Below are positions 59,801-64,000 of a stretch of DNA of 64,000 nucleotides, piece after piece; positions within the stretch are counted from its first letter, which is position 1, and every line of letters begins with the position of its first letter. Source of the stretch: Theropithecus gelada (lineage: Eukaryota; Chordata; Mammalia; Primates; Cercopithecidae); contig NC_037682.1 of assembly GCF_003255815.1 (NCBI RefSeq), positions 6,301,115-6,365,114 of the forward strand. Direction: 5' to 3'. Both the position numbers and the translations under genes were made by a program. Below the pieces are notes generated by a model. The model searched no databases. It was not told the origin of the DNA and saw nothing but the letters and a program-made list of their open reading frames with translations.

Positions 59801-60313
59801 ACTGTACATCAGACATATACTGCTCCAACTCTGAATAAGAAAACACAATTTCAAAGATCAGTTTCTGAAAGATTAGCTTTTCCTGAAACATTCAAAAATA
59901 ATATGTTACGCTACAAGAAGAAAATTTTTTTCTTTATTGGCATGTAAGTACCCAAAAATTCACAGAAGAATGAAAAGGTAAACTTCCTAAGCAGATGAAT
60001 ATTTTGTTTAATTCTCCATTCTCCACTCAAAAGCAGTAAAAATCACTGACGGTGTTACCTTTTCACACATTTGGTACATGCAGACCGCAGCCAGTTCTGC
60101 CACTCCTAAGGCCCATATACATTCGAATGACTGTGTCAACCAAATTACTGGCTGGGCAGCCATGCTTAAGATAGCTCCCCTACCTTGGGTGGCTCCAGCA
60201 GGAGTTCATGAAAAGATCCAAGTCTTCCTCTGATGGCTTCTAGAACACTCTTGTTTACTGAACAAGCTGAATGGCTCATGCCTGGTGGGCAGATTTCTAT
60301 ATGGCCTTCGAAT
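9226..60313 (-). CDS. PPP6R3: PPP6R3 (SAPS3), protein phosphatase 6 regulatory subunit 3; C-terminal 16 coding exons
   Basis: This is the spliced coding sequence join(9226-9277, 12699-12818, 19131-19281, 20654-20760, 22124-22277, 26546-26667, 31813-31943, 32805-32859, 35525-35622, 40442-40528, 47154-47239, 48975-49090, 52677-52741, 55068-55217, 57477-57629, 60184-60313), read on the minus strand. It totals 1777 bases: one base finishing a Thr codon, 591 codons and a TGA stop. All introns are GT-AG and the phase is kept across all fifteen junctions. The protein is recognised from memory as PPP6R3: helical SAPS-repeat sequence up to about the 47154 exon, then an acidic, serine-rich disordered tail. 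The family binds the PP6 catalytic subunit through the SAPS region and acts as its targeting/scaffold subunit in cytosol and nucleus. The start codon and about 282 residues lie to the right of the window. Residue numbers elsewhere assume a full length of 873. The paralogues PPP6R1 and PPP6R2 diverge strongly in the tail, so the assignment is firm. Confidence 0.97.
9401..9706 (-). mobile_element. AluY, full length, in the last PPP6R3 intron
   Basis: Young AluY just upstream of the last exon and in the same sense as the gene. The target-site duplication 'gaactcaatagttttt' lies at both ends. The element starts about 125 bases from the final acceptor. Confidence 0.95.
10607..10731. repeat. 64-bp tandem duplication, two units
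   Basis: Unit 1 is at 10607-10670 and unit 2 at 10671-10731, both starting 'ggcttcactagtgtacatat'. They differ by two substitutions and one inserted A over the 60 shared bases. Confidence 0.93.
11859..11886 (+). other. G-rich run with G-quadruplex potential
   Basis: Four or more G runs ('gggg', 'gg', 'gggg' and a ten-G run) lie within 28 bases on the + strand. The transcript of PPP6R3 carries the C-rich complement. Confidence 0.6.
12699..12818 (-). CDS. PPP6R3: PPP6R3 coding exon, about residues 817-857
   Basis: The exon has 120 bases: one base of Ser817, then [39 protein letters not shown] and two bases of Arg857. The acceptor is 'ctttactgcag' and the donor GAG|GTAACC. It is GC-rich with several CpGs compared with its AT-rich flanks. 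Entry and exit phase are equal, so skipping would keep the frame. Confidence 0.96.
12819..14400 (-). other. PPP6R3: PPP6R3 intron, unique-looking part
   Basis: No repeat or gene recognised. The proximal part is mixed in composition, becoming AT-rich beyond 13600. Confidence 0.5.
14713..14955 (+). mobile_element. AluJ, 5'-truncated, sense on +
   Basis: Starts within the left arm ('ggctcacttgaagccagg'), has an A-rich linker and ends in an A tail. It is antisense to PPP6R3. Confidence 0.88.
14958..15040. repeat. GATA/GACA-type microsatellite
   Basis: Irregular runs of 'gata', 'gaca' and 'gatga' directly after the Alu A tail, probably grown from it. Confidence 0.85.
15100..15280 (+). mobile_element. 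MIR-like SINE
   Basis: The stretch 'gataataatcccagtaccta' with 'tctcacctggaaagcaggg' matches the MIR core and 3' half in sense. Diverged. Confidence 0.6.
16140..16367 (+). mobile_element. AluJ, 3'-truncated, sense on +
   Basis: Begins 'ggctgggtgcggtggctca' and stops in the right arm without a tail. Confidence 0.88.
17305..17579 (-). mobile_element. Alu (J), antisense
   Basis: Near-complete dimer. The flanks 'agctttaccaagt' and 'agctttactaagt' form a decayed target-site duplication. Confidence 0.9.
19131..19281 (-). CDS. PPP6R3: PPP6R3 coding exon, about residues 767-817
   Basis: The exon has 151 bases. It codes for [20 protein letters not shown], then [20 protein letters not shown] and AKTETAVFK. 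The acceptor is 'ttcttttcag' and the donor AAG|GTAACC. At the junction the reading is Val-Pro, where I recall Ala-Ala in human, so either the codons differ or the acceptor is used slightly differently. Confidence 0.96.
19282..20653 (-). other. PPP6R3: PPP6R3 intron
   Basis: Unique-looking except for an MIR at 19735-19925. I see no gene or regulatory motif that I can support. Confidence 0.5.
19735..19925 (+). mobile_element. MIR SINE
   Basis: 'cctggattcaaac', 'cacttcctagctgtagact' and 'ttttcttatccagaaaaggg' appear in the order of the MIR consensus. Confidence 0.7.
20654..20760 (-). CDS. PPP6R3: PPP6R3 coding exon, about residues 731-767
   Basis: The exon has 107 bases: one base of Ser731, then [35 protein letters not shown] and one base of the next codon. 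The acceptor is 'tttttgaaag' and the donor AAG|GTGCGT. From memory, the human protein differs at two residues of the VAALAAQPE stretch, consistent with a non-human primate. Confidence 0.96.
20761..22123 (-). other. PPP6R3: PPP6R3 intron
   Basis: Unique-looking intron carrying the left copy of the 129-bp direct repeat (21287-21415). No recognised transposon otherwise. Confidence 0.5.
21287..21415 (+). repeat. 129-bp direct repeat, left copy
   Basis: From 'ttttatccctcactcccaca' to 'aaaaaaaggag'. It matches 25581-25709 at all but four positions by eye (about 97%). It does not look like Alu, L1, MIR or an LTR. Both copies share orientation. Confidence 0.93.
22124..22277 (-). CDS. PPP6R3: PPP6R3 coding exon, about residues 680-731
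   Basis: The exon has 154 bases. It codes for [20 protein letters not shown] onward through [20 protein letters not shown] and FTSSL, with the last Ser split across the junction. The acceptor is 'ctctttttag' and the donor GAG|GTGAGT. It is bracketed by a 129-bp direct repeat (21287-21415 and 25581-25709). Its length is not a multiple of three, so its loss would shift the frame. Confidence 0.97.
22403..22471 (+). repeat. 23-bp GC-box tandem repeat, three units
   Basis: Units at 22403-22425, 22426-22448 and 22449-22471 each begin 'gggcggggagggcactctaa' or with a single A-to-T change. Each carries a GGGCGGGG Sp1-type box and a run pattern GGG-GGGG-GGG. The block lies 126 bases upstream of the 22277 acceptor in gene sense. 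Confidence 0.95.
22500..22800 (-). mobile_element. Alu (S/Y), full length, antisense on +
   Basis: Complete dimer with poly-T. The target-site duplication is 'tcaaacctcccat' on both sides. Confidence 0.94.
22870..23030 (+). mobile_element. L1M 3'-end fragment, sense on +
   Basis: 'ggatatatggggacttacta' followed by 'ctaaattattcaaaagtaaa' resembles the 3' end of old L1 elements. Confidence 0.5.
23031..24300 (-). other. PPP6R3: PPP6R3 intron
   Basis: Weakly L2-like at 23260-23370 ('aaatgtcacctcctcagaca'). The rest is unassigned and I see no gene. Confidence 0.45.
24310..24964 (+). mobile_element. L1M 3'-end fragment, sense on +, split by an Alu
   Basis: 'gtatgattccatttatatga', 'gaggctgctagggactgggg' and 'ttgaactgtacattaaac' are typical of old L1 3' ends. 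The Alu at 24642-24946 interrupts it. Confidence 0.75.
24642..24946 (-). mobile_element. AluS, antisense on +
   Basis: Full dimer inserted in the L1M fragment. The duplicated target is 'ttgaactgtac', seen before and after. Confidence 0.92.
24965..24990. repeat. (CAA)n microsatellite
   Basis: Eight or so CAA units just after the L1M fragment. Confidence 0.92.
25060..25575 (+). mobile_element. L2 (LINE2) 3' part, sense on +
   Basis: 'gggctccctacaaccttcag', 'cctggaggcagagtctgtg' and 'cctagcacctggcattcagt' follow the order of the L2 3' end. Old and diverged. Confidence 0.65.
25581..25709 (+). repeat. 129-bp direct repeat, right copy
   Basis: Partner of 21287-21415, with four mismatches and no gaps. 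It abuts the L2 end on its left. The interval between the copies contains the 22124-22277 exon. Confidence 0.93.
25710..26545 (-). other. PPP6R3: PPP6R3 intron
   Basis: No repeat or gene recognised; the composition is mixed. Confidence 0.5.
26546..26667 (-). CDS. PPP6R3: PPP6R3 coding exon, about residues 639-680 (acidic Ser-rich tail)
   Basis: The exon has 122 bases. It codes for [20 protein letters not shown], then [20 protein letters not shown]. The repeated TDSEE units are strong casein-kinase-2-type acidic sites. The acceptor is 'ttttttttcttag' and the donor AAC|GTAAGT. The 3' base is the first of Pro680, completed by the 22124 exon. Confidence 0.97.
27247..27549 (+). mobile_element. 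AluS, full length, sense on +
   Basis: Complete with an A tail. The flanks 'attattcttttat' and 'attatttttatgtat' form a target-site duplication. It is antisense to PPP6R3. Confidence 0.92.
28245..28370 (-). mobile_element. Alu monomer fragment
   Basis: Antisense single arm, 'gagatggggtctccctatgt' to 'gagccacctgcccagtc'. Confidence 0.75.
28450..28614 (-). mobile_element. AluJ fragment
   Basis: Antisense right-arm-like fragment ending 'gcaccactatgctcggctt'. Confidence 0.75.
28733..29020 (+). mobile_element. Chimeric Alu with inverted end
   Basis: About 43 bases of antisense Alu 3' end (poly-T then 'cagacagagtcttgctctgt') join directly to a sense Alu from 'cggatcacctgaggtcagg' to its A tail. 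The two ends form an inverted repeat. The normal first ~45 bases of the sense Alu are absent. Confidence 0.85.
29630..29855 (-). mobile_element. AluJ with internal deletion, antisense
   Basis: Lacks part of the right arm; ends 'gtgagccactgtgcccagcc'. Confidence 0.8.
29860..30540 (+). mobile_element. Probable L1M fragments
   Basis: 'gataaacacattgtagtg'-like text, 'atggatagctctcatatta', 'gatttcatttatataaaact' and 'tttccacattgtacaactga' point to an old L1 3' end in sense from about 30060. The beginning is unclear. Confidence 0.6.
30541..31812 (-). other. PPP6R3: PPP6R3 intron
   Basis: Unique-looking sequence without a recognised repeat. Confidence 0.5.
31813..31943 (-). CDS. PPP6R3: PPP6R3 coding exon, about residues 596-639
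   Basis: The exon has 131 bases. It starts [20 protein letters not shown], continues with an acidic stretch ([10 protein letters not shown]) and ends [12 protein letters not shown]. The acceptor is 'tatttag' and the donor CAG|GTGAAA. The Arg-Arg-Ser-Ser at its 3' end, completed by the next exon, is a plausible basophilic-kinase phosphorylation site (inference). Confidence 0.96.
31944..32804 (-). other. PPP6R3: PPP6R3 intron
   Basis: About 860 bases with no recognised repeat or gene. Confidence 0.5.
32805..32859 (-). CDS. PPP6R3: PPP6R3 coding exon, about residues 578-595
   Basis: This 55-base exon is too short for a conventional open-frame search. It holds one base completing Asn577 and 18 codons, [18 protein letters not shown]. 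The acceptor is 'ttttttttcacag' and the donor AGT|GTAAGT. Phase agrees with both neighbours. Confidence 0.95.
32860..34285 (-). other. PPP6R3: PPP6R3 intron, repeat-poor part
   Basis: No repeat recognised. Short open frames of 60-83 codons occur at 33420-33954 on both strands without protein-like features. Confidence 0.5.
34286..34579 (-). mobile_element. AluS, antisense on +
   Basis: Complete dimer after a TTA-rich tail remnant; ends 'gtgagccactgcgcctggcc'. Confidence 0.92.
34724..35332 (-). mobile_element. AluS split by a nested AluY
   Basis: The outer element occupies 34724-34885 and 35189-35332. The split lies at 'aactggctaatttttt', which is duplicated on both sides of the inner AluY. 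Confidence 0.93.
34896..35188 (-). mobile_element. AluY nested in an older Alu
   Basis: Young AluY in the same orientation as its host, with 'cttgagccaccgcgcccggc' at its 5' end. Confidence 0.94.
35525..35622 (-). CDS. PPP6R3: PPP6R3 coding exon, about residues 545-577
   Basis: The exon has 98 bases: [20 protein letters not shown], then [12 protein letters not shown] and two bases of Asn577. The acceptor is 'ggttgccag' and the donor CAA|GTGAGT. The amphipathic, aromatic-rich stretch is a likely short interaction motif in the otherwise flexible tail (inference). Confidence 0.96.
35623..37425 (-). other. PPP6R3: PPP6R3 intron
   Basis: No recognised repeat before the short Alu piece at 37430. 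GC-richer around 36920-37200, where a 115-codon minus open frame shows no recognisable motif. Confidence 0.5.
37430..37560 (-). mobile_element. Alu monomer, diverged
   Basis: 'agagacagggtccgctacg', 'gcccaggctggactcaaact' and 'caatcctcctacctcagcct' mark a decayed antisense arm. Confidence 0.7.
37561..40441 (-). other. PPP6R3: PPP6R3 intron
   Basis: Holds a TACA-type simple-sequence patch at 37683-37740. Otherwise it is AT-rich and unassigned. The 39076-39508 stretch is less AT-rich and is open for 81 codons on + (39263-39508), with no recognised homology. Confidence 0.5.
40442..40528 (-). CDS. PPP6R3: PPP6R3 coding exon, about residues 516-544 (candidate cassette exon)
   Basis: The exon has 87 bases, 29 codons, phase 0 at both ends: [20 protein letters not shown] then FSQDSSLQQ. 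The acceptor 'tatgcatatag' has almost no pyrimidine tract; the donor is CAA|GTGAGT. The coded segment is serine- and acid-rich and begins the disordered tail. Symmetric phase with weak flanking sites makes alternative skipping plausible. Confidence 0.96.
40529..42590 (-). other. PPP6R3: PPP6R3 intron with a 102-codon minus open frame
   Basis: No standard repeat recognised. The minus-strand frame 41757-41449 is protein-like in composition ([28 protein letters not shown]). It has no identified relative and no strong flanking splice sites, and may come from an old transposon or pseudogene. Confidence 0.45.
42591..43690 (+). mobile_element. L2 (LINE2) 3' part, sense on +, split by a DNA transposon
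   Basis: 'ggtatggcactgtttagttc', 'gccagtccctgcacacactg' and 'agtgagattttccttgacac', then, after the interruption, 'tcttcagtgtctggcacatt' and 'tatttactgaattaatgaat' follow the L2 3' order. The pieces are 42591-43224 and 43556-43690. Confidence 0.72.
43225..43555. mobile_element. Tigger-type DNA transposon inside L2
   Basis: 'gctcctaggctacacacctg', 'gcactgaatactgaggcaac' and 'gaccgaaacattatgcagtc' match non-autonomous TcMar-Tigger relatives. The subfamily is uncertain. Confidence 0.6.
43691..47153 (-). other. PPP6R3: PPP6R3 intron
   Basis: A long AT-rich stretch without a recognised Alu, L1 or gene; any repeats are too decayed for me to name. Confidence 0.5.
47154..47239 (-). CDS. PPP6R3: PPP6R3 coding exon, about residues 487-515 (end of SAPS region)
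   Basis: The exon has 86 bases and codes for the rest of Asp487 and [19 protein letters not shown] onward to NTVDL. The acceptor is 'ttctctctgaag'. The donor is CTA|GTAGGT, a weak match because the exon ends in A rather than G and intron position +4 is G. The conserved helical part of the protein ends about here. Confidence 0.96.
47240..48974 (-). other. PPP6R3: PPP6R3 intron
   Basis: No Alu or L1 recognised in 1.7 kb. A 107-codon minus open frame (48233-47910) shows no recognisable protein features. Confidence 0.5.
48975..49090 (-). CDS. PPP6R3: PPP6R3 coding exon, about residues 449-486 (SAPS region)
   Basis: The exon has 116 bases: one base completing Gln448, 38 codons from [16 protein letters not shown] to SALVQQLIK, and one base of Asp487. 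The acceptor is 'tcttatcag' and the donor AAG|GTAAGT. The [11 protein letters not shown] segment is typical of the last conserved SAPS helices. Confidence 0.97.
49091..49743 (-). other. PPP6R3: PPP6R3 intron
   Basis: Nothing recognised before the Alu at 49744. Confidence 0.5.
49744..50024 (+). mobile_element. AluS, sense on +
   Basis: Full dimer whose tail has become a (CT)n(TA)n repeat. The target-site duplication 'aataaattcgtatca' / 'aataaattcatatca' lies outside that repeat. Confidence 0.93.
50022..50099. repeat. (CT)n-(TA)n compound microsatellite
   Basis: A CT run, then TA runs with CACA patches, grown from the Alu tail. Confidence 0.93.
50272..50823 (+). mobile_element. AluY interrupted by the assembly gap
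   Basis: Starts 'ggccgggcgcggtggctcaa' and runs to 'gtctctactaa', where the Ns begin. An A tail resumes at 50787. The flanks 'aaaaaaaccatcc' on both sides form the target-site duplication. Confidence 0.93.
50391..50786. other. Assembly gap (396 N)
   Basis: An unbroken run of N. It falls wholly inside one AluY, of which only about 160-170 bases plus tail should be missing. Confidence 0.99.
50930..51213 (-). mobile_element. AluJ, antisense on +
   Basis: Diverged full dimer ending 'ccaccgtgcctggcc'. Confidence 0.9.
51840..52025 (+). mobile_element. L1M 3'-end fragment with (GTG)n
   Basis: 'gaaatgtcttgattgtggta' and 'catatctcaataaacctgtc' are typical of old L1 3' ends. The GTG run at 51898-51925 grew within it. 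Confidence 0.65.
52677..52741 (-). CDS. PPP6R3: PPP6R3 coding exon, about residues 427-448 (SAPS region)
   Basis: The exon has 65 bases and codes for [20 protein letters not shown] plus K and the first two bases of Gln448. The acceptor is 'ttttttattcag' and the donor ACA|GTAAGT. An L1 insertion ends only 46 bases upstream of this acceptor, so the branch point has to lie in that short stretch or inside the L1. Confidence 0.96.
52936..52948. repeat. Poly-C run in the L1 3' UTR
   Basis: About a dozen C in a row, an expanded form of the C-rich L1 3' UTR. Confidence 0.85.
53648..53955 (-). mobile_element. AluY nested in L1
   Basis: Young AluY; target-site duplication 'gtttgtttttttt'. It has the monkey-type 'cttgagccatcgcgcccgg' end. 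Confidence 0.94.
54019..55067 (-). other. PPP6R3: PPP6R3 intron
   Basis: AT-rich, with no recognised repeat or gene. Confidence 0.5.
55068..55217 (-). CDS. PPP6R3: PPP6R3 coding exon, about residues 377-426 (SAPS region)
   Basis: The exon has 150 bases, 50 codons, phase 0 at both ends. It runs from [17 protein letters not shown] to [10 protein letters not shown]. The acceptor is 'tttcttgtag' and the donor CAT|GTAAGC, so the exon side of the donor is not consensus. The segment combines a hydrophobic helix ([12 protein letters not shown]) with an acidic loop ([12 protein letters not shown]). Confidence 0.96.
55380..55690. mobile_element. Tigger-type DNA transposon
   Basis: 'ttctgtggtttcagttaccc' at the left and 'tctgtggttttgggcatcca' plus 'ataacggggactac' at the right resemble the ends of a TcMar-Tigger element with a shortened interior. 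Confidence 0.65.
55691..57476 (-). other. PPP6R3: PPP6R3 intron
   Basis: A likely MIR at about 56600-56690 ('gaattcaaatcttggcttca'). The rest is AT-rich and unassigned. Confidence 0.5.
57477..57629 (-). CDS. PPP6R3: PPP6R3 coding exon, about residues 326-376 (SAPS region)
   Basis: The exon has 153 bases, exactly 51 codons, phase 0 at both ends. It starts [14 protein letters not shown] and ends [10 protein letters not shown]. The acceptor is 'cttcttcag' behind a good pyrimidine tract; the donor is TTG|GTGAGA. The exon is symmetric, so skipping would keep the frame, but it would remove conserved helical sequence. Confidence 0.97.
57982..58293 (+). mobile_element. Alu (J/S), sense on +
   Basis: Full dimer with a long tail that passes into a purine repeat. 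Antisense to PPP6R3. Confidence 0.92.
58294..58443 (+). repeat. Polypurine (GGA/GAA)n tract passing into (GTA/GTG)n
   Basis: About 100 bases (58294-58394) consist of A and G only, followed by about 48 bases of 'gtagtggtagtgg' type repeats. It extends the Alu A tail. Confidence 0.93.
58444..60183 (-). other. PPP6R3: PPP6R3 intron
   Basis: No Alu or L1 recognised. A GC-richer patch at 58620-59050 has no recognised gene. Confidence 0.5.
60184..60313 (-). CDS. PPP6R3: PPP6R3 coding exon, about residues 283-325 (SAPS region)
   Basis: The exon has 130 bases: one base completing Thr282, then 43 codons running from [18 protein letters not shown] to [10 protein letters not shown]. The acceptor is 'tttcaag' and the donor AAG|GTA. 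It is the most 5' exon in the window and codes for part of the helical SAPS repeat region that contacts PP6c. The upstream exon ending in RRPT is not in the window. Confidence 0.96.
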
Positions 60314-61024
60314 CTTGAAACAAAGCAAGGTAATTTTAGTTATTATAATTTCAGAACAAATCATTCAAGGTTATCAACCATGTATGTCTTTACTTAGTGA
60401 TTATATAATAATGGCTATATCAACATTTCTGGCTGTGGGAAGAAAGGCTAGGAAGAAAGCATAATGAGGCAGAAGAGGGTTAATAAAACCTCAGCCTCTA
60501 TAACCTGCAACCCAAACAGCTACAGTATCAGGTAAGAAATTACATGTGATTTCTTCCCATTCTAAACGTTGTAAGTCCTCATAACTTTTATAGAATAACA
60601 AGTCTCTAACTGACCAGGAAATTTAGAGCAAAAGGAATCTAATCTCTGGATTATAGGGCACCCCACATTGCCTGCCAGTTTGGTTTGTTATTAATGAACA
60701 GGCCCATACTTGTTCCATACAGTTTTTCTTAGATAATCAACATTATTTCCTATTTAAAAGGTTTAAATTATTCTACACAAAGCTCATCTATGCTCACTAT
60801 AACCTACTTCTTACAGGAAAACAATTATAGGTGGAATGAGAGTTGGGTAAATACTCAAGGATAAGAATGCTGGGTGACATTAAAAATGTTTAACTTTCTA
60901 AGAACTGACAAATATTTCTACGAAGTGGCTGTATTCCCACTTTGCATTCCCAACAGTAATGTGTGGGACTTCCAGCTGCCCTGCATACTGCACTGAGTAC
61001 TGTCTATTCTGTTTGTCTGCTTTA
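60314..61024 (-). other. PPP6R3: PPP6R3 intron upstream of the first exon in the window
   Basis: AT-rich, with no recognised feature. Confidence 0.5.
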
Positions 61025-61409
61025 GCTAAGTAGTGGGCTGAATGATGCTCTCCTACCCAAAACATATGTTCACATCCTAATACGCACGGCCTGCAAATAT
61101 CACCTCGTTTGGAAAAAAGATCTTTGAAGATGAAATTAATTAAAGATCTTGAGATGAAAGAATATCCTAGATTATCCAGGTGGGCCTTAAATGCCATCAT
61201 AACTACCTTGGAAGAGAGAAGAGGCAAGACAGACACAGAGGGGAAAGCAATATAAAGAGGATGCAGAGAGATCACAAGCCATGGAATGCCAAGAACTACT
61301 AGAAGCTAGAAGAGGAATGCCTAAGCATCTCTGAAAGGAATTCAGCACCATTAACACCTTGATCTTAGACTTCTAGGACTCAGAACTGTGAGAGGATAGA
61401 TTTCTGTTT
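61025..61409 (+). mobile_element. Ancient LTR fragment (MaLR/MLT1-like)
   Basis: 'gtgggctgaatgatgctctc', 'aaagatcttgagatgaaag', 'aggtgggccttaaatgcca' and 'cttgatcttagacttctagg' with 'cagaactgtgagaggataga' follow the layout of mammalian MaLR-type LTRs in sense. There is no coding region. Confidence 0.55.
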
Positions 61410-61589
61410 TGTTGTTGTTTCCTGGGCTCAAGTGATCCTCCTTCCTCAGCCTCCTAAGTAGGTGTATAGGCACATGCCACCATGCCTGGCTTTTGTTTTG
61501 TTTTGGTAGAGATGGGGCCTTCTCAAGTGATCCTCCCGCATCAGCCTCAGCCTCCCAAAGTGCTCGGCATGAGCCAACATATGCAGCCT
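61410..61589 (-). mobile_element. Alu fragment with deletions
   Basis: 'ctcaagtgatcctccttcct' and later 'gatcctcccgcatcagcctc' are pieces of an antisense Alu with parts missing. Confidence 0.7.
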
Positions 61590-62828
61590 AGGTATTCTTC
61601 ATATACCTGGATATAAGTCTCTTCTCACACATTATCAATATTTTCTGGCAGTCTGTGGCCTGTCTTTTAATTTTCTTAACAGAGTCTCAGAGCACAATTT
61701 TAAAATTTTAGTGTAGTCTGAGTTGTCAATTTCTGTTTTATGAATTGGGTTTTGGCAATATATCTGAACAATCTCTACATAACTCTGAGACAAAGATTTT
61801 CTTCTATTTTCTTCTAGAACTACGAGTTTTATGTCTAGTTCCATCATCCATTTTGAGTTAATTTTTGCATAATCTGCAAAATATATATCAATGTCCAACT
61901 TTTTGCATAAAATACCTAACTGTTCAGGACCATTTACTAAAAACACTGTCCTTTCTCCACTAAAATGCCCCCATGCCTCTGTCCAAAACCTCCTGATCAC
62001 AGGGGTGGGTCTACCTCTGGACTCCGCTCTGTCCCAGTGATCTGTACATCTATTCTTTCACTACACCGTCCTGATTACTGTCACTTTGTATTCAGTCTCA
62101 AAATCAGAGTGTGAGTCCTCTAATTTTGTTTTCTCTTGCAAAATTGTTTTGGCTACTGTACTTACTTTGATTCTCGTGCAAGTTTTAGAATTCACTTGTT
62201 GATTTCTAAAAAATCCTGCTTATAATTTGTTTGGAATCACATTGAATCTACAGGTCCCTTTGGGGAGAAGTGACATCTTAACAATATTGAGTATTCTAAT
62301 CCATGAACAGAGTATTTCTCTCCATTTATGTAAGTCATCTTTGATTTCATCAATATTCTATAGTTTTGGGGCATTAAACCTTGCACACATTTTGTTAGGT
62401 TTGTCTCTTAGTATTTCCTTTTCTCTATGCTATAAAAAATAATACTTTGAAAAAATTTCAAATTCCAATTGTTCATTCTTAGTACATAGAAATGCAATTA
62501 ATTTTTGAGTGTTGACTTCATACTTGCAATCTTGCTAAATGTATTTGTTAGTTCTAGGAGTATGTTTTTTTTTCTTTAATGTTCTTTAGGATATTCTACA
62601 AAGACAATCCTGACATCTGTGAACAGAAGCAGTCTGACACCGCCCCTTCCACTCTGAATGTCTTTTCTTTCTTTCCTGCCTTACTATTCTTGCCTGGACC
62701 ACCAGCATGGCTTGAATAAGAGTAGTGATGGTGAATATGCTTGTTATGTTCCCCAGTTTCAGAGAAAATCACTTCGGTCTTTAACTATTAATAACTATGT
62801 TAGTTATGGGATTTTTAAAAGAGGGCTT

Positions 62829-63113
62829 GGCCAGGCGCTGTGACTCAAGGCTGTAATTCTAACATTTTAGGAGGCCAAGATGGGAGAACCACCTAGGGCC
62901 AGGAGTTCAACACTAGCCTGGGCAATATAGACTCCATCGCCACAAAACATTAAAAAAATTTGGCTGGACATGATAGCTTGTGCCTATAGTCCTAGCTACT
63001 TCAGGAGGCTAAAGTGGGAGGATCACTTAGGCCCAGGAGATCAAGTCAGTAGTAAGCTACGATTGTGCCACTGCACTCCAGTCTGAATGGCAGATCTTAT
63101 CTCAAAAAATATA
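62829..63113 (+). mobile_element. AluJ, sense on +
   Basis: Strongly diverged dimer ('ggccaggcgctgtgactcaa' to 'cagatcttatctcaaaa'). Confidence 0.85.
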
Positions 63114-63415
63114 AATAAAATGAAAGAGGGCTTTATCAGTTTTCATCCAAGTTCCCTTCTATTACTAATTTGCTGAGATGTTTTATCATAAAGGAATTTA
63201 ACAAAATGATATGGTTTTTCTTCATTGATCTGATGTGATCAGATCTGTTGTCTGTTGATGTGAAGATTTTTGAAGGATGAATGAGCCTTGCATTCCCAAG
63301 ACAAACCACACTTTGTCATGATATGTATTATCCTTACAATATACTGTTAGACTTGATTCACTCATATTTTCTTGAGGAATTTTACATTTCAGCTCTTGTG
63401 GCATCTTGCTACTTG

Positions 63416-63840
63416 CAGTCGGCCCTCTGTATTCACAGGTACTACATCCACTGACTCAATCAACTGTAAATGAAAAATATTCAAAGAAAGCTGGGCGAGG
63501 TGGTTCACCTAGTCCCAGTGACTTAAGAGGCTGAGGCGGGAGGATCACTAGAGGCCAGAAGTTCAAGGCCAGTCTGGGCAACATAGTGAGACTGCATCTC
63601 TAAAAAAAGGTGAAAAAAAAAATGCCAAACAAAAAATAATACTATTTAAAATAATAAAAGCATAACATATATCATTTACATTGTATTACACATAAGTAAT
63701 CCAGAGATGATTTAAAGTATACGGGAGGATATGTGTAGGTTATATGCAAATACTATGCCATTTATGAGACTTGAGCAACCACAGATTTTGGTATGCATGG
63801 GAGTACTAGAACCAATCCTTAGCAGATACAGAGGAACAAA
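63416..63840. mobile_element. Tigger-type DNA transposon, split by an Alu monomer
   Basis: The left end 'cagtcggccctctgtattca' and right part 'gatgatttaaagtatacggg', 'acagattttggtatgcatgg' match a common TcMar-Tigger non-autonomous family. Confidence 0.7.
63488..63621 (+). mobile_element. Alu monomer (FLAM-type)
   Basis: 'agctgggcgaggtggttcac' to an A-rich tail; single left arm only, inside the Tigger element. Confidence 0.78.
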
Positions 63841-64000
63841 TCTAGTTTTTGTTCCCATGATTTTGTGTAGTTTAGTCTAGTTTCAAAGTGATGCTGGCTA
63901 CATAAAATGAGTTGGAAAGAGTTCCCTCTTCTATATTCTGACAGAGTTCTTCCATCTTTGGTAGACTTCACTAATGGAGCTCATCTAGGCCAGGAGTTTT

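Larger units (their letters stand above)
61590..64000 (-). mobile_element. Old L1 (ORF2 region, antisense), multiply interrupted
   Basis: 'ccattttgagttaatttttg', 'accatttactaaaaacactg' and 'aatcacattgaatctacagg', and at the end 'gtgatgctggctacataaaa', follow reverse-complement L1 ORF2. It is interrupted at 62829-63113 and 63416-63840 and continues past the window edge. Confidence 0.8.

Noticed and set aside
9226..60313. Possibility that the gene is the paralogue PPP6R1 or PPP6R2
   Set aside because: The tail exons and the 57477-48975 exons match PPP6R3 nearly residue for residue from memory.
60898..61275. 125-codon minus open frame
   Set aside because: Lies mostly over the antisense strand of an LTR-like fragment; no protein features.
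61635..62000. 121-codon minus open frame
   Set aside because: A decayed piece of L1 ORF2, which is on this strand here; no intact L1 protein.
1..64000. CRISPR arrays, prokaryotic operons, viral genes, tRNA/snRNA-like genes
   Set aside because: Nothing with the needed spacing, motifs or folds was seen; tandem repeats here are minisatellites and microsatellites without spacers.

Overview
This is vertebrate nuclear DNA, and the repeats point to an Old World monkey. There are about 30 Alu copies, and the youngest (2645-2944, 9401-9706, 34896-35188, 50272-50823, 53648-53955) carry the 'ctcaagcctgtaat' 5' end and 'gacgggcggatcac' wording that I associate with cercopithecine AluY lineages. A run of N at 50391-50786 shows a draft assembly. 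There are no bacterial, viral or CRISPR loci. Most short open frames in the window are translated Alu or L1 sequence.

One protein-coding gene dominates. On the minus strand, sixteen coding exons between 60313 and 9226 splice in perfect phase into the C-terminal 591 residues and stop codon of PPP6R3 (SAPS3), a regulatory subunit of protein phosphatase 6. The first exons, coding for roughly the N-terminal 282 residues if the protein is the usual ~873, lie beyond the right edge. I placed every exon by its AG/GT boundaries and by recognising the protein; the lengths (130, 153, 150, 65, 116, 86, 87, 98, 55, 131, 122, 154, 107, 151, 120, 52 coding bases) keep one frame throughout.

Layout from left to right. 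1-3000 is an old L1 remnant broken up by Alus. 3000-6990 is intergenic DNA with a short Tigger-like element and a degenerate tandem repeat. 6990-9225 holds the 3' end of PPP6R3, with two poly(A) signals and, between them, a GC-rich block with a 42-bp tandem repeat. 9226-26667 contains the exons of the disordered acidic C-terminal tail. 27000-30540 is an L1/Alu-rich intron. 31813-40528 holds the middle exons. 40529-60313 holds the exons of the C-terminal half of the SAPS (PP6-binding) region. 60314-64000 is upstream intron filled by an LTR fragment, an L1 and nested elements.

I found no previously undescribed system. The observations most worth checking are a 97%-identical 129-bp direct repeat bracketing one coding exon, a 23-bp GC-box/G-quadruplex-type tandem repeat next to that exon, an L1 whose tail ends 46 bases from a splice acceptor, a possible cassette exon with weak splice sites, the GC-rich block between the poly(A) signals, a chimeric inverted Alu, and an assembly gap falling inside a young AluY.
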